The position numbers and the translations under genes are program-made. This document shows, one piece after another, positions 52,242 to 61,229 of a DNA stretch of 64,000 bases. Origin of the DNA: Sphingomonas sp. CFBP 13720. Lineage in GTDB: Bacteria > Pseudomonadota > Alphaproteobacteria > Sphingomonadales > Sphingomonadaceae. The stretch covers positions 168,302-232,301 of the forward strand of contig NZ_JACYVA010000006.1 in assembly GCF_014842075.1 (NCBI RefSeq). Direction: 5' to 3'. The notes beneath the pieces were generated by a model that was not told where the DNA came from, searched no databases, and saw only the letters and a program-made list of their open reading frames with translations. Within the stretch, counting starts at the first letter, position 1, and each line of letters starts with the position of its first letter.

Positions 52242-52365
52242 AGGCGGCCTGTCCTGCCGCTGGTAATGGCGCGCAGGGCATTTTGGTAGTCACAGGGCGT
52301 CCGGTCATCGCGATCGGGCGCTTTTTGGCGTTTGGACGGCGTGGACTGCTCACGCTGCGTCCGCG

Positions 52366-52794
52366 TCAGATAGACCGGTCGGGCGCGGCTTTCGGCAAGG
52401 TCGGTGCGGTGCAGGCGATGACGACGCGCAGCCGGTCCGCGTCGACGATGAGTTTGCTCGCCCGACCGATCGGGCGACCGAGCAGATCGGCCTGTAGCAC
52501 GGGCGGCAGCGACCGGACCGGCACGTTGGGGCGCGAGACGATCTGGCCGACGAATCGCTTCTCGGCCTTGTAACGCTGCGCGAGGCGGAGCGCGTCGCCA
52601 CATGTGCGGAACTTGCGGGTGTCGGTCGTGAAGATGTTGGCAGCCGCCTTGCGTTCGAGCGGAGACAGGCGCGGCGGCAACTGGACCGACATCTGTAACA
52701 GCGTACATCGCCGGGTATCCGGGCCGAGCGGGCGGGGATCGGCCTGGGTCTGAACCACGGCCAGCAGCAGCGCGACGGAAACCGCCAGCATCAT
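52366..52794 (-). CDS. Small secreted protein, possibly parvulin/SurA C-terminal-like
   Basis: 142 residues. A signal-like hydrophobic N-terminus ([17 protein letters not shown]) is followed by a helical part with two cysteines and a C-terminal segment [20 protein letters not shown], then [20 protein letters not shown] and RVVIACTA. That pattern of a strand, LPP, a helix, IG-x-A/S and a final strand recalls the parvulin/PpiC half of SurA-type periplasmic chaperones; the match is weak and no catalytic proof is seen. Its ATG overlaps the bpt stop (52791-52794), so it is co-translated with an N-degron enzyme. Function uncertain. Confidence 0.65.
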   Translation of the reverse strand: MMLAVSVALLLAVVQTQADPRPLGPDTRRCTLLQMSVQLPPRLSPLERKAAANIFTTDTRKFRTCGDALRLAQRYKAEKRFVGQIVSRPNVPVRSLPPVLQADLLGRPIGRASKLIVDADRLRVVIACTAPTLPKAAPDRSI

Positions 52795-53552
52795 GCCGGT
52801 TCGACCACCGGCGCCACAGTATCGGCGAACAGCGACCAGCCGGAGGGCCCGAGGACTTCGAGCGGCTGGAAGCGTGTCTTGTACAGCATGCGCGGCGACC
52901 CCTGTACCCAATAGCCGAGATAGACGTGCGGCAGCCCGGCGGCGCGGGCGCGGCGGATATGGTCGAGAATGATGAAGGTGCCCAACCCGTCGCGGGCGTC
53001 GGCATCGGTCGCGAAGAAGCTGTAGACCATCGACAGTCCGTCGGCCTGTTCGTCGGTGATGCACGCGCCGACCAGCCGGCCCGGATTACCGTCGATGGAG
53101 GGTTCGCGATATTCCACTATCCACGAGGTGACGGGCGAATGTTCGACCATGTCGGCGAAGTCGCTTTCGTCCATCCGCGTCATGCCGCCGCCCGGATGAC
53201 GCGCCGCCAGATAGCCGCGCAGCAGACGGAATTGTTCGTCGGTCGCCCATGGCTTGCACATCCGGATTTCCAGATCGCCATGGCGACGCAACAGCTTTCG
53301 CTGGGTCGCATTGGGGGAGAAGCCGCCTGCGACGACCCGGACCGACACGCAGGCGCTGCACCCGACGCAACTGGGGCGATAGGCGACCGACTGGCTGCGG
53401 CGGAAACCGATCCGGCCCAGCGCGTCGTTCAGTTCATCGGCGTTCGGACCGTTCAGTTCGGTGAACACCTTCCGCTCCTGCCGCCCCGGCAGATAGGGGC
53501 AGGGGGCGGGAGAGGTGACGAAGAAACGGGGGAAACGGAACGGCGCGGTCAC
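52791..53552 (-). CDS. bpt: Aspartate/glutamate leucyltransferase Bpt
   Basis: 253 residues. [21 protein letters not shown], then [16 protein letters not shown], contains the three conserved cysteines of the ATE/Bpt N-terminal domain. The C-terminal GNAT-like domain has [21 protein letters not shown] and [31 protein letters not shown] motifs. It transfers Leu from Leu-tRNA to N-terminal Asp or Glu, making a ClpS-recognised N-degron. Together with aat the window encodes both transferases of the bacterial N-degron pathway. It is coupled to the small secreted protein downstream. Confidence 0.95.
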   Translation of the reverse strand: MTAPFRFPRFFVTSPAPCPYLPGRQERKVFTELNGPNADELNDALGRIGFRRSQSVAYRPSCVGCSACVSVRVVAGGFSPNATQRKLLRRHGDLEIRMCKPWATDEQFRLLRGYLAARHPGGGMTRMDESDFADMVEHSPVTSWIVEYREPSIDGNPGRLVGACITDEQADGLSMVYSFFATDADARDGLGTFIILDHIRRARAAGLPHVYLGYWVQGSPRMLYKTRFQPLEVLGPSGWSLFADTVAPVVEPA

Positions 53553-53719
53553 CGGGTGCTCCTTCGGTCGGGCGGCCCCGTTTCGGGGTAGCCTGCCGCG
53601 TTATGCCGCCGCCGTACGCCTGTGAAAAGGCGGTTAACCACGAATGTCGTCCGCCCGCCGCGACCGATCCCGAACGGGACGGTTCGCGGTGGCGTTCACC
53701 ATCATTTGCAGATCGCGCT

Positions 53720-54961
53720 TCAGGCCAGTTCGACCGGGCTGACCTCGTACCCGCCGCCGCGCAGACCATCGATCAACCGGTCGAGATGCGCCCGGTCGCG
53801 GGTTTCGCATTCGATGTCGGTGATGAGGCCCTTGGCCGGCAGCGTCGTGAAGACACGCTGATGATACACTTCGATGATGTTGACGCCATGTTCGTGAAAG
53901 ATCTTGGCGACGTGGAACAGCGCACCCGGACGGTCCTGCAACCGGATGCGCAGCCGCGCCAGCCGGCCTGATCGGGCAAGGTCGCGCAACAGCACGTTGG
54001 CCAGCAGCCGCGTGTCGATATTGCCGCCGCACAGCACGATGCCGACGGTCCGCCCCTTGAACCGTGTGCCATGTCCCAGCAGCGCGGCAAGGCCGGCGGC
54101 ACCGGCACCTTCGACTACGGTCTTTTCGATCTGGACCAGCAGGCTGACCGCTTCCTCAAGCTGGCGTTCGCTGACCAGCACGATGTCGTCGACCAGCGCG
54201 GCCACGACCTGTGCCGTCAGGCCGCCGGGCTGCTTGACCGCGATTCCCTCCGCCAGCGTATCGCCCGCGCAGTCGAGGTCGGTGCCGTGCAGCCGGTTGT
54301 ACATCGACGGGAACAGTTCGGCCTGTACCCCGACCACCTCGATCTCGCGGCCCGACGCACGCGCGACGGTCGCCATGCCGCTGATGAGGCCGCCGCCGCC
54401 GATCGGCACGACCAGCGTATCGATGTCCGGCACGTCCTCCAGCATTTCCAGTGCGACGGTGCCCTGACCGGCCATGATCCGTGCGTCGTCGAACGGATGG
54501 ACGAACGTCAGCCCCTGTTCGGCCTCCAGCAGGCGCGCATGGGCATAGGCGGCGTCGAACGTCTCTCCCTCCAATACCACGGTCGCGCCATGGCTCTGCG
54601 TCTGCATCACCTTCACGGTCGGAGTCGGACGCGGCATCACGATCGTGACCGGTACGCCCAGCCGGTTGCCGTGATAGGCCAGCCCCTGTGCGTGATTGCC
54701 CGCCGACGCCGCGATCACGCCCTTGGCACGCGTCGCTTCATCCAGTTGCAGCAGCGTGTTGAGCGCGCCGCGTTCCTTGTAGGCGGCGGTGAACTGGAGA
54801 TTTTCGAATTTGAGATAGACGGTCGCGCCGGTCAGCTCGGACAGCGTGCGGCTAATCAGCGTCGGCGTACGGACGATCGATCCGCCGATCCGCATCGCCG
54901 CCTGACGCACATCGTCGACGGAAACGGGCAGGGCGGGCGGAGCGATCGGGTTGGTAGCCAT
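53720..54961 (-). CDS. ilvA: Threonine ammonia-lyase with C-terminal ACT domain
   Basis: 413 residues. The PLP lysine is in FENLQFTAAYKERGALNTLL (K62), phosphate loop SAGNHAQGLAYHGN, and a second glycine-rich loop VVPIGGGGLISGMA. The C-terminal ~75 residues form an ACT regulatory domain (RLRIRLQDRPGALFHVAKIF, then EVYHQRVF). It converts threonine to 2-oxobutyrate for isoleucine synthesis or catabolism. The single ACT-like tail and the length resemble the short, biodegradative-like branch rather than the 514-residue E. coli IlvA, so feedback control may differ. Confidence 0.92.
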   Translation of the reverse strand: MATNPIAPPALPVSVDDVRQAAMRIGGSIVRTPTLISRTLSELTGATVYLKFENLQFTAAYKERGALNTLLQLDEATRAKGVIAASAGNHAQGLAYHGNRLGVPVTIVMPRPTPTVKVMQTQSHGATVVLEGETFDAAYAHARLLEAEQGLTFVHPFDDARIMAGQGTVALEMLEDVPDIDTLVVPIGGGGLISGMATVARASGREIEVVGVQAELFPSMYNRLHGTDLDCAGDTLAEGIAVKQPGGLTAQVVAALVDDIVLVSERQLEEAVSLLVQIEKTVVEGAGAAGLAALLGHGTRFKGRTVGIVLCGGNIDTRLLANVLLRDLARSGRLARLRIRLQDRPGALFHVAKIFHEHGVNIIEVYHQRVFTTLPAKGLITDIECETRDRAHLDRLIDGLRGGGYEVSPVELA

Positions 54962-55171
54962 CGCGGGCGACTAGCGGATTTGCGCGGACAGTGAAAGGCG
55001 ACGCTGGAAGCAGGACCGGGCGCGCTCGCGCTACCGACGTTCCATTCCGACGCGCGGCTGGCGGGCAGGCGGTCGCGAACGTCCCGTACGCGCCGGGTAG
55101 CGTTGGACAAGCATCGCGACAGTCCCGTAAAGGCCCTTCCGCACGACGGTGTCGTTCCCTACACCCCCCGC

Positions 55172-56038
55172 ATGGCACATATCGCATTCATCGGCACCGG
55201 CGTCATGGGCGCGCCCATGGCCGGACATCTGGTCGCCGCCGGCCATTCGGTCGTCGTGTTCAATCGTACGCGCGCCAAGGCGCAGGCGTGGGCGGAGCGG
55301 TGCGGCGGCAGCGTCGCCGACACCCCGGCACAGGCGGCGCAGGGGGCCGACGCGGTGCTGGCATGCGTGGGCAACGACGACGACCTGCGGCAGGTGACGT
55401 TGGGCAACGACGGCGCGTTCGCGGCGATGCGCGAGGGCGCGGTGTTCGCCGATCACACGACGGTATCGGCGGCGATCGCGCGCGAACTGGCGGAGGCCGG
55501 TGCAGCGCGCGGGCTGCTGGTGGTCGATGCCCCGGTTTCGGGTGGACAGGCGGGCGCGGAAAAGGGCGCGCTGTCGATCATGTGCGGCGGGACCGACGCG
55601 GCGTTCGCCGCCGCCGAACCGGTGATGCAGGCCTATGCCGCCCGGATCGTGCATGTCGGCGCGGCGGGCGCGGGACAGACGACTAAGATGGTCAACCAGA
55701 TCTGTATCGCCGGGGTGCTGGGGGGGCTGTCCGAAGCGTTGCGGTTCGCGCAGGCCGCCGATCTCGATCTCGACAAGGTGCTGGACGCGGTGTCGGGCGG
55801 CGCGGCGCAAAGCTGGCAGATGGTCAATCGCTGGCCCAGCATGGCGCAGGACAGCTTCGATTTCGGCTTCGCGGTCGATTGGATGCGCAAGGATCTGGGG
55901 CTGGCGCTGGACGAGGCGCGACGCAACGGATCGACGCTGGCGGTGACGGCGCTGGTCGATCAATTCTATGCGCAGGTGCAGGCGATGGGCGGCGGGCGAC
56001 AGGATACCAGCGCGCTGGTGCGGAGGATCGCGAAGTGA
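55172..56038 (+). CDS. NAD(P)-dependent oxidoreductase, 3-hydroxyisobutyrate dehydrogenase family
   Basis: 288 residues. HIAFIGTGVMGAPMAGHLVAAGHSV is the Rossmann signature (written here in two halves: HIAFIGTGVMG, APMAGHLVAAGH). DAPVSGGQAGAEKGALSIMCGG is the substrate loop and GAGQTTKMVNQICIAG holds the catalytic lysine. Members reduce or oxidise 3-hydroxy acids such as 3-hydroxyisobutyrate, tartronate semialdehyde or glyoxylate. I cannot choose a substrate. Its stop overlaps the GTG start of the amidohydrolase gene (56035-56038), so the two are coupled. Confidence 0.9.
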   Translation: MAHIAFIGTGVMGAPMAGHLVAAGHSVVVFNRTRAKAQAWAERCGGSVADTPAQAAQGADAVLACVGNDDDLRQVTLGNDGAFAAMREGAVFADHTTVSAAIARELAEAGAARGLLVVDAPVSGGQAGAEKGALSIMCGGTDAAFAAAEPVMQAYAARIVHVGAAGAGQTTKMVNQICIAGVLGGLSEALRFAQAADLDLDKVLDAVSGGAAQSWQMVNRWPSMAQDSFDFGFAVDWMRKDLGLALDEARRNGSTLAVTALVDQFYAQVQAMGGGRQDTSALVRRIAK

Positions 56039-57684
56039 GGCGGTGGTGGCTGGCGGGCGTCGCGCTGATGGCGGCGCAGGCCGCGCATGCCGACGGTCTG
56101 GTCGACAATGTCGCGGGCGTCGCGCTGGACGCACAAGGGCGCGTGGTGCGGTTCACCGGTATCCTGATCGATGGCGAGGGCAAGGTCGTCCGGTTGCTGG
56201 CGAAGGGGGACAAGCCGCCGCGCAAGCTGGACTGGCGCACCGACATGGCCGGACGCGTGGTGATGCCCGGAATGGTCGATGCGCACGGGCATGTCATGGC
56301 GCTGGGCTTTCGCGGGCTGGAACTGAACCTTGCGAAGACGCGCTCGCTGGCCGACGCGCAGGAGGCGATCCGCGCCTATGCCCGCGCCAACGCCAATCGC
56401 CAGTGGATCACCGGCGGCGGATGGAATCAGGAGGCGTGGGCGCTGGGCCGCTTCCCGACGAGTGCAGAACTGGATGCGGCAGTCGGCGACAAGCCGGTGC
56501 TGCTGGAACGCGCCGACGGCCATGCCGTATGGGCCAATAGTGCCGCGATGAAGGCGGCGGGCATTACGGCGAAGAGCGTGTCGCCTGCCGGCGGGCGGAT
56601 CGAATTGCTGCCGAACGGTCAGCCGAGCGGCGTGTTCGTCGATTCGGCGGCATCGCTGTTCGAAAAGGGGGTGCCCAAACCATCGCCGCGCGAACGCAAT
56701 GCCGCGTTCCTGAAGGCGCAGGATACGCTGCTGTCGAACGGCATCACCGCGACCGCCGATATGGGCGTGTCGGTGGACGACTGGCTGGTCTATCGCCGGA
56801 TGGGCGATATCGGGCAGTTGCGCGTACGGATCATGGGCTATGCCGCCGGGTTGGAACCCGCGCTGGCGATCGCCGGCAACGGTCCTACCGGGTGGCTGTA
56901 TGGCGACCGGCTGCGGCTGGGCGGGGTGAAGCTGTATGCCGACGGCGCGCTGGGATCGCGCGGCGCGTGGCTGAAGGAGCCCTATGCCGACGCCGCCGGA
57001 CAGCGCGGATTGTCGTTCATCGGCGACACGACGCTGCTGAACCTGATGAGCCGGGGCACGATGGACGGGTTCCAGTTCGCGATCCACGCGATCGGCGACC
57101 GCGCCAACCGTCAGGTGCTGGACGCGATCGACGAGATGGCGTCGTCGTTCAAGGGCGGCGACCGGCGTTGGCGGATCGAACATGCGCAGGTGATCGACCC
57201 CGCCGATCTGCCACGGCTGGGCCGCAACGGTATCGTCGCATCGATGCAGCCGACGCACGCGACGGGCGACCGGACGATGGCGGAGGCACGGCTGGGGCCG
57301 GCGCGGCTGACCGGTGCCTATGCATGGGCGACCGTGTTGAAGGACGGCGGGCGGCTGGCGTTCGGTTCGGACTATCCGGTCGAGGACCCCAATCCGTTCG
57401 TCGGCTGGGCAGCGGCATTCACGCGTGAGGATGGGCAGGGTCAGCCACCGGGCGGATGGCGGCCCGAGGAGCGGGTGACGCGCGAACAGGCGTGGAAGGC
57501 GTTCACCGCCGATGCGGCCTATGCCGGGTTCGCAGACGACCGGTTCGGTGCGCTGTTGCCGGGCAAGCGCGCGGATTTCATCGTGGTCGATCGCGATCCG
57601 GTGACCGCCACCCCTGCCGAGTTGCGTACGACGCGGGTGATCGAGACGTGGGTCGGCGGGTACAAGGCGTGGCCGCAGAAGTGA
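56035..57684 (+). CDS. Exported amidohydrolase, YtcJ-like family
   Basis: 549 residues from the GTG at 56035 that overlaps the previous stop as GTGA. A signal peptide (WWLAGVALMAAQAAHA) precedes the amidohydrolase barrel: VVMPGMVDAHGHVMALG (metal H-x-H), WRIEHAQVIDP, FAIHAIGDRANRQ and LAFGSDYPVEDPNPF (metal Asp), with KRADFIVVDRDP at the end. This is the family-3 layout of YtcJ-type enzymes, hydrolases of N-acyl or amide substrates. It ends in a 17-bp tandem repeat. The partner dehydrogenase suggests catabolism of an unknown amide. Confidence 0.9.
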   Translation: MRRWWLAGVALMAAQAAHADGLVDNVAGVALDAQGRVVRFTGILIDGEGKVVRLLAKGDKPPRKLDWRTDMAGRVVMPGMVDAHGHVMALGFRGLELNLAKTRSLADAQEAIRAYARANANRQWITGGGWNQEAWALGRFPTSAELDAAVGDKPVLLERADGHAVWANSAAMKAAGITAKSVSPAGGRIELLPNGQPSGVFVDSAASLFEKGVPKPSPRERNAAFLKAQDTLLSNGITATADMGVSVDDWLVYRRMGDIGQLRVRIMGYAAGLEPALAIAGNGPTGWLYGDRLRLGGVKLYADGALGSRGAWLKEPYADAAGQRGLSFIGDTTLLNLMSRGTMDGFQFAIHAIGDRANRQVLDAIDEMASSFKGGDRRWRIEHAQVIDPADLPRLGRNGIVASMQPTHATGDRTMAEARLGPARLTGAYAWATVLKDGGRLAFGSDYPVEDPNPFVGWAAAFTREDGQGQPPGGWRPEERVTREQAWKAFTADAAYAGFADDRFGALLPGKRADFIVVDRDPVTATPAELRTTRVIETWVGGYKAWPQK

Positions 57685-57739
57685 CGTGGCCGCCGAAGTA
57701 ACAGGGTCGTCGAAGTAACAGGGCCGCAGACGTGACAAT
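57672..57739. repeat. 17-bp tandem repeat, four units, starting in the amidohydrolase stop region
   Basis: Units 57672, 57689, 57706 and 57723: GCCGCAGAAGTGACGTG, GCCGCCGAAGTAACAGG, GTCGTCGAAGTAACAGG, GCCGCAGACGTGACAAT. The spacing is exactly 17 bases. The first unit contains the amidohydrolase stop codon and each later unit carries a stop (TAA/TGA) at the same phase of the unit. It probably arose by slippage. Confidence 0.85.
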
Positions 57740-57813
57740 GTTGCCGTCCCGGCATGGCACGTGCCGAAACGGCCGCGTGTAGCGCGCGGTTTCCTGCGCT
57801 ATGGCCTGCGCCC

Positions 57814-58497
57814 ATGCGAAGCCGATGGCGAACCGGGTTGGGAATTATGTTGTTGCTCGGCGTGGTCGGGGCGACGGGGGCCGGGGCGATGCTGTTGGTC
57901 GGCGCGGGGCCGGTCGACGCTCCCGCCGCGCCGCCGAACCGTGCGGCGGCGACGGCCTTGCCGGTCATCCGCGTCACGCCCGTGCCGGTTTCCAGCACCC
58001 GCGCCGCGCCCGTGCCCGTCCCGGAACCGGCGGGAATGGTCGTACGCCGCGTGCTGCCGATCGAGGGGCCGTTCACGCATGGCCGCTGGGTCTGGGACGA
58101 ACAGGGCGCGCCGGCATCGGGACCACTGGTCATCACCATCGATCTGGATGCGCAGGTGCTGTCGGTATTCCGCGACGGTTACGAGATCGGCGCGGCGGTG
58201 GTGCTGTACGGGGCGGACTGGAAACCGACGCCGCTGGGGGTGTTGACGATTACCGAGAAGGACGCTGACCACGTCAGCAACCTGTACGACGCACCGATGC
58301 CGTACATGCTGCGGCTGACCGACGACGGTATCTCGATCCATGGCAGCGACGTGCAGCCGGGGGCGGCGACGCATGGCTGTATCGGCGTACCGGTCGCGTT
58401 CGCGCGAAAGCTGTTCGCGGTGACGAAGCGCGGCGATCGCGTCGTCGTCACCAACGGCGAACGGTTGAAGCTCGGCGGTCGCATCACCGCCGGTTAG
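57814..58497 (+). CDS. L,D-transpeptidase (YkuD domain)
   Basis: 227 residues from the ATG at 57814; ATG 57754 is possible but adds uncharacteristic residues. An N-terminal membrane anchor or signal (LGIMLLLGVVGATGAGAMLLV) is followed by a Pro/Ala-rich linker and the YkuD domain: ITIDLDAQVLSVFRDGYEIG, then the catalytic HGSDVQPGAATHGCIGVP (His and Cys). It forms 3-3 cross-links or attaches proteins to peptidoglycan in the periplasm. It stands alone between the amidohydrolase repeat and a REPIN. Confidence 0.88.
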   Translation: MRSRWRTGLGIMLLLGVVGATGAGAMLLVGAGPVDAPAAPPNRAAATALPVIRVTPVPVSSTRAAPVPVPEPAGMVVRRVLPIEGPFTHGRWVWDEQGAPASGPLVITIDLDAQVLSVFRDGYEIGAAVVLYGADWKPTPLGVLTITEKDADHVSNLYDAPMPYMLRLTDDGISIHGSDVQPGAATHGCIGVPVAFARKLFAVTKRGDRVVVTNGERLKLGGRITAG

Positions 58498-58543
58498 GAC
58501 GGGTCGACATTCAGTGCGATGGCGCACCTGCCGCCTGCACGAC

Positions 58544-58652
58544 GGTCACCCCGGGCATGTTGCGGGGAATACCGTGCGGCAATCGTTGGCGGTCGAGCCT
58601 TGTTCGGCATCGTTGGCGGTCAGGTGGACCCCGGAACAGGTCCGGGGTGACG
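58544..58652 (+). repeat. REPIN-like element, second copy
   Basis: Same structure as the copy at 6666-6774 but in the opposite orientation. The right arm at 58623-58652 is identical to the perfect 30-bp arm at 6745-6774; the left arm (58544-58573) has diverged at several positions. The 49-base spacer aligns gapless with the reverse complement of the first spacer, about 37 of 49 bases equal. It lies between the L,D-transpeptidase and the ctrA 3' end. Confidence 0.85.
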
Positions 58653-58702
58653 AGAGAAGGCCGGTTTTCGCTGATGTCGACCGGCCCTGAAACGGTCCGC
58701 GA

Positions 58703-59404
58703 TCAGGCGACCGCTGCGTCGACCATTTCGTCCGCTTCGCGCAGCACATAGCCGCGGCCCCAGACGGTTTCGATGTAGTTTTCGCCCTCGCATGCGAGGC
58801 TGAGCTTCTTGCGCAGCTTGCAGATGAAGACGTCGATGATCTTCAGTTCGGGTTCGTCCATGCCGCCATACAGGTGGTTGAGGAACATTTCCTTGGTCAG
58901 CGTGGTGCCCTTGCGCAGCGAGAGCAGCTCCAGCATCGCATATTCCTTGCCGGTCAGGTGGACACGGCTGCCGCCGACCTCGACCGTCTTGGCATCGAGG
59001 TTCACCGCCAGCTTGCCGGTGCGGATGACCGATTGCGAATGCCCCTTCGACCGGCGGACCACGGCGTGGATGCGCGCGACCAATTCTTCGCGGTGGAACG
59101 GTTTGGTCACGTAATCGTCCGCGCCGAAGCCGAACGAGCGGACCTTGGAGTCCATTTCGTTGACGCCCGACAGGATCAGCACCGGCGTCTGCACCCGTGC
59201 GACGCGCAGTTTTTTCAACACGTCATAGCCGTGCATATCGGGAAGATTGAGGTCGAGCAGGATGATGTCGTAATCGTACAGCTTACCCAGATCGAGGCCT
59301 TCCTCGCCCAGATCGGTCGTGTAGATATTAAAGCCTTCGGTCGTCAGCATCAGTTCGATCGCCTTGGCGGTCGTCGGCTCGTCTTCGATCAGCAACACGC
59401 GCAT
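58703..59404 (-). CDS. ctrA: Cell-cycle response regulator CtrA
   Basis: 233 residues, starting at [20 protein letters not shown]. The receiver domain has the phospho-acceptor aspartate D51 ([10 protein letters not shown]) and lysine in [17 protein letters not shown]. The C-terminal winged helix (OmpR type) reads [21 protein letters not shown], then [20 protein letters not shown], nearly identical to Caulobacter CtrA. It is phosphorylated by the CckA-ChpT relay and controls division, motility and replication. It ends DAAVA, a short hydrophobic tail like the AA that marks Caulobacter CtrA for ClpXP. Confidence 0.97.
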   Translation of the reverse strand: MRVLLIEDEPTTAKAIELMLTTEGFNIYTTDLGEEGLDLGKLYDYDIILLDLNLPDMHGYDVLKKLRVARVQTPVLILSGVNEMDSKVRSFGFGADDYVTKPFHREELVARIHAVVRRSKGHSQSVIRTGKLAVNLDAKTVEVGGSRVHLTGKEYAMLELLSLRKGTTLTKEMFLNHLYGGMDEPELKIIDVFICKLRKKLSLACEGENYIETVWGRGYVLREADEMVDAAVA

Positions 59405-59460
59405 CCGCAAGTCCCCCGTTTCGCACAACGCTTCCCCGGTCCGGTGCGCTCACGAAAACA

Positions 59461-59493
59461 TTAACCTAAACAGATTTGAAGGCGAAAGGTTAA
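59461..59493. promoter_or_regulatory. ctrA: Inverted TTAACC / GGTTAA half-sites upstream of ctrA
   Basis: TTAACC at 59461-59466 and GGTTAA at 59488-59493 form an inverted pair in an AT-rich stretch 57-89 bases upstream of the ctrA start. TTAACC is the CtrA half-site known from Caulobacter. The classical site is two TTAA separated by 7 bases in direct orientation, so this spacing of 21 bases differs. Autoregulation is the likely meaning. Confidence 0.4.
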
Positions 59494-59500
59494 TTTTTGG

Positions 59501-60427
59501 TCAAGTGGAACCGGATTCATCAACCATTCGTACGGTACGGTCGTTTTTGAACCTTCGAGCGAGGAAATCGATCAACGCTTCCACCCGCGCCGGGCGCAGC
59601 GGGCTGGGCGGGGTGAGCAGGTGGAGCGCGATGTCGTCGTTGCACCAGTCGACCAGCACGGGTTCCAGCGTCCCTGCCGCGATGCCCGCGTCGACGATGA
59701 ACCCGGGCAGGCGGGCGACGCCCACGCCGCGTTCCAGCGCCGGGATCATCGCTTCCCCGTTATTCGCCGTTAATGGACCGGCGGGCCGAACCGCGACCTC
59801 TTCGTTGCCCCGCCGGAAATGCCACACGCGGCTCGCGATGTTGCTGTATGCGAAACACGCGTGACCGGCGAGGTCGGCGGGATGTTGCGGCCGACCATGC
59901 GCGTCCCAATAAGCTGGGGAGGCGACGACGCGGATCGTCACCGGCGCGACCCGGCGGGCGCGCAGCGAACTGTCGGGCAGGTCGGCGACGCGCAGCGCCA
60001 CGTCGATCCCGTCGGCAACGATGTCGACCTTCGCATCGGACAGGATGAAGTCGATTTCCACCCCCGGATACGCCAGCAGGAAGTCGGCGACGGCGGGGGC
60101 GACATGCGCGATGCCGAACGACATCGGCGCGGCAAGCCGGACAAGGCCGGTCGGCGCGACCGCCGCATCGCGCGCCTGTTCCTCGGCCGCCTGCGCCTCC
60201 GCAAGGATGCGTGCCGCACGTTCGGACAGGGTCCGCCCGGCATCGGTCAGCGTCAGGCGGCGCGAGGTGCGATGAAACAGCGTGGTACTTAACGACTGTT
60301 CCAGCCGCGCCACCGCCTTCGATATCGTCGCCTTCGACACGCCGATCGACGCGGCGGCCGCGCTGAACGAACGATGTTCGACCACGCAGGCGAACATCGC
60401 CCATGCTTCGAAGTCGGGCAGGCGCAT
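59501..60427 (-). CDS. LysR-family transcriptional regulator
   Basis: 308 residues, normal LysR length. HTH: FEAWAMFACVVEHRSFSAAA, ASIGVSKATISKAVARLEQ, then TTLFHRTSRRLTLTDAGRTL. The effector domain follows (GLVRLAAPMSFGIAHVAPAV, then PALERGVGVARLPGFIVDAG). It belongs to the CrgA/AaeR-like group by pattern. It is divergent from the pirin-wrbA pair with an inverted repeat in between, and lies upstream of ctrA on the same strand (96 bases). Confidence 0.93.
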   Translation of the reverse strand: MRLPDFEAWAMFACVVEHRSFSAAAASIGVSKATISKAVARLEQSLSTTLFHRTSRRLTLTDAGRTLSERAARILAEAQAAEEQARDAAVAPTGLVRLAAPMSFGIAHVAPAVADFLLAYPGVEIDFILSDAKVDIVADGIDVALRVADLPDSSLRARRVAPVTIRVVASPAYWDAHGRPQHPADLAGHACFAYSNIASRVWHFRRGNEEVAVRPAGPLTANNGEAMIPALERGVGVARLPGFIVDAGIAAGTLEPVLVDWCNDDIALHLLTPPSPLRPARVEALIDFLARRFKNDRTVRMVDESGST

Positions 60428-60442
60428 CGTATAGTCTCCTGC

Positions 60443-60468
60443 GGAAACGATCGGTTTCCTACGTTTCC
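60443..60468. promoter_or_regulatory. Candidate LysR binding site: GGAAAC-N5-GTTTCC plus a third half-site
   Basis: GGAAAC (60443-60448) and GTTTCC (60454-60459) form a perfect inverted repeat with a 5-base spacer, and another GTTTCC sits at 60463-60468. All three lie between the LysR start (60427) and the pirin start (60523), the place where a LysR protein regulating a divergent gene normally binds. Confidence 0.55.
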
Positions 60469-60522
60469 ATTTACGCGTTGATCGCGCAGCCTATCTTGGG
60501 GGTCAAGCAAGGAGACCATGTC

Positions 60523-61221
60523 ATGATCGACAAACGCGACTTCGCAACCCTCGGCCACGCCGATCACGGCTGGCTGAACGCCCGCCATCATTTCAGCTTC
60601 GCGAGCTATCACGATCCGGCACGGATGAGCTGGGGCGCGATCCGGGTATGGAATGACGACGAGATCGCCGCCAATTCGGGATTTCCGCCGCATCCGCACA
60701 AGGACATGGAAATCATCACCTATGTCCGCTCCGGCGCGATCACCCATCAGGATTCGCTGGGCAACAAGGGCCGCACCGTCGCTGGCGACGTGCAGGTGAT
60801 GAGTGCCGGCACCGGCGTGCGCCATGCCGAATATAATCTGGAACCGGAGACGACCCGGATCTTCCAGATCTGGATCGAGCCTCGGCAAAAGGGCGGTGCG
60901 CCGTCCTGGGGGGCCAAACCGTTCCCGAAGGATGAGCGTTCGGGCCGGTTCACCGTGCTGGCCAGCGGGTTCGACGACGATGGCGACGCGCTGCGCATCC
61001 GGGCGGAGGCCCGGGTGCTGGGCGTCACGCTGAAGGCGGGCGAGAGCGTGGAACATAGCGTCGGTCCGGGGCGTCACGCCTATCTGGTTCCCGCGACCGG
61101 TGCGATCACCGTCGACGGCGTCGCGGTCGAGGCACGCGACGGCGCGGCACTGTCCGGCGGGCAGACGGTGACGATCACTGCGACCGCGGATGCGGAGATC
61201 GTTCTGGTCGACGCGGAATGA
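60523..61221 (+). CDS. Pirin-family protein (YhhW-like)
   Basis: 232 residues from an ATG preceded by AAGGAGACC. Cupin metal ligands are in [16 protein letters not shown] (two His) and a late [14 protein letters not shown] (His, Glu). The signature [14 protein letters not shown] and [13 protein letters not shown] are typical of the short YhhW/pirin group, some of which have quercetin 2,3-dioxygenase activity. Probably oxidative-stress or flavonoid-related. It is divergent from a LysR gene, and a strong terminator follows, before wrbA. Confidence 0.92.
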   Translation: MIDKRDFATLGHADHGWLNARHHFSFASYHDPARMSWGAIRVWNDDEIAANSGFPPHPHKDMEIITYVRSGAITHQDSLGNKGRTVAGDVQVMSAGTGVRHAEYNLEPETTRIFQIWIEPRQKGGAPSWGAKPFPKDERSGRFTVLASGFDDDGDALRIRAEARVLGVTLKAGESVEHSVGPGRHAYLVPATGAITVDGVAVEARDGAALSGGQTVTITATADAEIVLVDAE

Positions 61222-61229
61222 CGTTCGAT

